Program-made: the position numbers and the translations under genes
From: Verrucomicrobiota bacterium
Lineage (GTDB): Bacteria; Verrucomicrobiota; Verrucomicrobiia; Chthoniobacterales; UBA10450
Assembly: GCA_003218525.1 (NCBI GenBank)
Contig: QHNU01000208.1
Coordinates: 1-8,506 of the forward strand
Direction: 5' to 3'
Length of the DNA: 8,506 nucleotides
The notes under the pieces: model-generated
Told to the model about the DNA's origin: nothing
The model's database searches: none
What the model saw: only the letters and a program-made list of their open reading frames with translations
Shown here: piece by piece, positions 6,606 through 8,506 of the stretch
Numbering within the stretch: position 1 is the stretch's first letter
Layout of the letters: every line of letters starts with the position of its first letter

Positions 6606-7523
6606 CTAAGGCGGGAGCACAAATGTTTCGCCGATTTCGCGCAGCGCAATTCGTTCTGGCGCATGGGCCAGCGCTCGGGTGAAGCGTTCGATCGGCTCAC
6701 GAAATGGCTCCACGCTGAGTCGAAAAGTCTGATGATGCACCGGCATGATGTGTTGCGCGCCGGCCGCATCTGCCATCGCGATCGCCTGCTCGGGGGTGGC
6801 GTGTGCGCGAATCCATGGATCGTAGGCGCCAATACTCATAATCGCGAGAGCAAAGGGTCTGCCATCGCGCAACTTGGCAAACGCCTCTGTTATTGCAGTG
6901 TCTGCGCCGTAAATGATGCGCTTGTCGCCCCGCGAAATGATGTAGCTGTTGTAGCCGCGATGCTCGTCGTATTGCATGCGCGCGCCCCAGTGGTTCGGGC
7001 GAAAGGCGGTGACTTCTACTTCCAGTCCCCGCGGGCTGACCCGAACTGTCTTGTTCCAATCGAGTTCGATGATTTCCGAGAATTTTGTCCCTCGCAGAAG
7101 ATCGCGCGTGCTGCGTGCAGTAATGACACTCGTCGACTTGGGAAAACGTTTCAGCGTCCATCGGTCGATATGGTCGAAATGTGCGTGCGAAAGTAAGACC
7201 AAGTCGATGGGGGGCAGTTCGGGAAACGCAAGTGCGGGTTCGGTGAGACGTTTGGGACCAAGCGTAAGAAATGGAAGCCGAATCCCGATACGCCTGGAAA
7301 AGACAGGATCGGTAATGATCATCAGACCGAAAAAGTTGATCAGCACCGTCGAGTGGCCGAGCCAGGCCGCTGTGACTTCCTCGCTGCTCCACATCCCTGG
7401 AGTTGGCGTTGCGAAAGCGGGCACGATTGGTCGGCGCCTTTCCACGGTCCATTCGCGCCAGAGATGTGCGAGCCAATTCCGCCGCTGTATTCTGCGTCGG
7501 CTTCTTTCGCGCTCTGTCTCCAT
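6606..7523 (-). CDS. Metallo-beta-lactamase-fold hydrolase (UlaG/NAPE-PLD-like)
   Basis: This 305-residue protein has the metallo-beta-lactamase fold of the group that includes NAPE-hydrolysing phospholipase D and UlaG-type lactonases. The opening block AAWLGHSTVLI (52-62) followed by ITDPVF (70-75) is typical. The metal ligands appear complete: His113, His115, Asp117 and His118 in SHAHFDHID, His178 in PNHWGAR, Asp208 in YGADTA, and a histidine in MPVHHQTF (263 or 264). The N-terminal 35 residues are very basic and arginine-rich, with no signal peptide, so the protein is probably cytoplasmic. The substrate is unknown; bacterial relatives include phospholipase D-like and general phosphodiesterase or lactonase enzymes. 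ATG 7523 has no Shine-Dalgarno in front of it. The tRNA-Thr gene and the DPM1-like synthase follow on the same strand. The gene is divergent from trpC. Confidence 0.85.
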   Translation of the reverse strand: METERERSRRRIQRRNWLAHLWREWTVERRRPIVPAFATPTPGMWSSEEVTAAWLGHSTVLINFFGLMIITDPVFSRRIGIRLPFLTLGPKRLTEPALAFPELPPIDLVLLSHAHFDHIDRWTLKRFPKSTSVITARSTRDLLRGTKFSEIIELDWNKTVRVSPRGLEVEVTAFRPNHWGARMQYDEHRGYNSYIISRGDKRIIYGADTAITEAFAKLRDGRPFALAIMSIGAYDPWIRAHATPEQAIAMADAAGAQHIMPVHHQTFRLSVEPFREPIERFTRALAHAPERIALREIGETFVLPP

Positions 7524-7599
7524 TTGGAACGATACGCAGAAAAATGCCGGGTGAATTCAAATCGTTGGCGCAATTCGGCTATTTGGTTACTCATTGCGA
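7524..7599. other. Divergent intergenic spacer between hydrolase and trpC
   Basis: These 76 bases must serve both divergent genes unless promoters lie inside the coding ends. On the plus strand TTGGCG (7565-7570) and TACTCA (7588-7593) are 17 bases apart, but the second is a poor -10 and would start transcription at or next to the trpC start codon. No trp leader peptide, tandem Trp codons or attenuator hairpin is visible in this short span. Confidence 0.35.
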
Positions 7600-8373
7600 G
7601 TGAACAGATTAAAGGAAATCGTCGCCACAAAGAGCCGCGAAATCACGTCCGCCAGATCGCGCGTGAAGAACTTTCGAACCGTCGCGGAAAGTCGAACGGA
7701 TTTCCGCGATTTCCCGTCTGCTATTCAACGGCGCGGTGAGCGACTGAAAATCATCGCCGAAACGAAAAAGGCGTCTCCCTCAGCCGGAGTGATTGCGGAG
7801 AAGTATGATCCAGTCGCAATTGCGAAACGCTTTGAAGCGAGCGGAGCTGACGCCGTCTCCGTCTTAACCGAGCGGAATTACTTTCTTGGCTCGATCGATG
7901 ACTTGTGCACCGTGCGTGAAGAGATCGCGCTGCCTGTCCTGCGCAAGGACTTCATAGTCGACGAAGCGCAGATTTTGGAATCGGCTGCTGCCAATGCAGA
8001 CGCGATTTTGTTGATTGCAGCCGCGGTCAGTCCCGAACGGCTGCGTTCGCTGCGTGAATGCGCGACCGCGAACCGGCTGAGCGCGCTGGTGGAGGTGCAC
8101 ACGTCAGATGAGCTCCAGATTGCGGTCGACGCCGGAGCCAAGATCATCGGCATCAACAATCGAGATCTGGTTACCTTCGAAGTTGATCTTGAGACAACCG
8201 AGAAATTGCTCCCCCACGTTCCGCCTGGCATCAGTATCGTCAGTGAAAGCGGGATCCGAAACTCCGAAGACGTCGCGAGAATGTCCGTTTTCCCCATTGA
8301 CGCTCTCTTGATCGGCGAAGCGTTAATTCGGGCAGACGCGCTGGCGTTGTCGAAGATATTGGCGCGAAGTTGA
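7600..8373 (+). CDS. trpC: Indole-3-glycerol phosphate synthase
   Basis: TrpC closes the indole ring, converting 1-(2-carboxyphenylamino)-1-deoxyribulose 5-phosphate to indole-3-glycerol phosphate plus CO2 and water, in tryptophan synthesis in the cytoplasm. The protein is a 257-residue TIM barrel of normal single-function length, not fused to TrpF. Catalytic residues can be placed by family motifs: Glu54 and Lys56 in IIAETKKASPSAG, Lys116 in VLRKDF, Glu165 in LVEVH, Asn186 in IGINNRDL, and Glu216 and Ser217 in IVSESGIRNSEDV. The phosphate-binding end is LLIGEALIRA. I chose GTG 7600, giving the usual MNRLKEI opening; TTG 7594 in frame would add two residues, and neither has a clear ribosome site. 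No other trp gene is in the window, so the pathway is scattered here. The stop abuts the stop of the convergent gene with no base between. Confidence 0.95.
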   Translation: MNRLKEIVATKSREITSARSRVKNFRTVAESRTDFRDFPSAIQRRGERLKIIAETKKASPSAGVIAEKYDPVAIAKRFEASGADAVSVLTERNYFLGSIDDLCTVREEIALPVLRKDFIVDEAQILESAAANADAILLIAAAVSPERLRSLRECATANRLSALVEVHTSDELQIAVDAGAKIIGINNRDLVTFEVDLETTEKLLPHVPPGISIVSESGIRNSEDVARMSVFPIDALLIGEALIRADALALSKILARS

Positions 8374-8506
8374 TTAGAGCCCGGCCCGGTTGAAGATCCT
8401 CCGCCATAATCGACGTAGAAGCCCAGCACCTGAATTCACGCCGGCGCTGCGGGCGACCAGCACCGGGCATTGCGAGCGATTCAGAATGCTGCGAGTAAGA
8501 TCACCC
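8374..8506 (-). CDS. C-terminal end of a probable universal stress protein (UspA)-like gene, truncated by window edge
   Basis: On the minus strand a frame is open from the window edge to a TAA at 8374-8376, giving 43 residues with no start codon. The segment GDLTRSILNRSQCPVLVAR resembles the last helix and strand of UspA domains, where a G-(S/T) followed by V-T-x-x-V-L and then C-P-V-L-V-V-R is usual. A basic tail of about 24 residues (ending RRLWRRIFNRAGL) extends past the normal UspA end. The Gly is followed by Asp rather than the Ser or Thr common in ATP-binding members. It could instead be a UspA domain at the end of a larger protein such as an antiporter. Support is the sequence match and the exact abutment of its stop with that of trpC; the fragment is short, so identity is moderate. 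Confidence 0.5.
   Translation of the reverse strand, partial: GDLTRSILNRSQCPVLVARSAGVNSGAGLLRRLWRRIFNRAGL

Noticed and set aside
6577..6607. Intrinsic terminator after the metallohydrolase gene
   Set aside because: The stems are only four to five pairs and no T-run follows on the minus strand.
6697..7560. A 287-codon open frame on the minus strand
   Set aside because: It is the shifted frame of the metallohydrolase, whose metal-ligand motifs are all in the other frame. Its composition (Arg, Ser and His rich) is typical of a shadow frame in GC-rich DNA.
7878..8429. A 183-codon open frame on the minus strand opposite trpC
   Set aside because: It is antisense to a certain trpC. Its right end conflicts with the more plausible UspA-like frame and its composition is shadow-like.

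Overview
This is a gene-dense bacterial window, moderately GC-rich by eye. It holds nine complete protein genes, one tRNA gene and two genes cut by the window edges. Nothing in it looks like a phage, transposon, CRISPR array or plasmid. Lineage cannot be fixed from the sequence. The mix of housekeeping genes, a tRNA with encoded CCA and frequent absence of a strong Shine-Dalgarno site fits a free-living Gram-negative-type bacterium, with Verrucomicrobiota or a similar soil phylum as a tentative guess only.

Left part (1-1628): the 3' part of an RlmI-type rRNA cytosine methyltransferase on the plus strand faces a minus-strand class I SAM methyltransferase that carries an extra N-terminal beta-rich region. 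Their stops are two bases apart.

Centre (1693-5744): five plus-strand genes are packed like an operon, with gaps of +9, -1, -4 and +13 bases. The first two encode unrecognised coiled-coil proteins with one C-terminal membrane segment each. They are followed by gatC and gatA (two of the three subunits of the tRNA-dependent amidotransferase; gatB is not in the window) and a GT87-type integral-membrane glycosyltransferase.

Right-centre (5730-7523, minus strand): a metallo-beta-lactamase-fold hydrolase, then tRNA-Thr(CGU), then a DPM1-like polyprenyl-phosphate sugar synthase. The synthase begins only seven bases after the tRNA CCA end. It overlaps the convergent GT87 gene by 15 bases. The two enzymes could form a donor-synthase and donor-user pair for lipid-linked sugar transfer.

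Right end (7600-8506): trpC (indole-3-glycerol phosphate synthase) on the plus strand, and the C-terminal end of a probable universal-stress-protein-like gene on the minus strand. Their stop codons abut exactly.

No intergenic stretch exceeds about 80 bases. I see no strong promoter or intrinsic terminator. All three convergent gene pairs meet with at most two bases between them, so none has room for an ordinary terminator outside coding sequence. No clearly novel system was found. The most unusual points are the tRNA-mRNA junction, the coiled-coil pair in front of gatCA, and the run of zero-gap convergent junctions.
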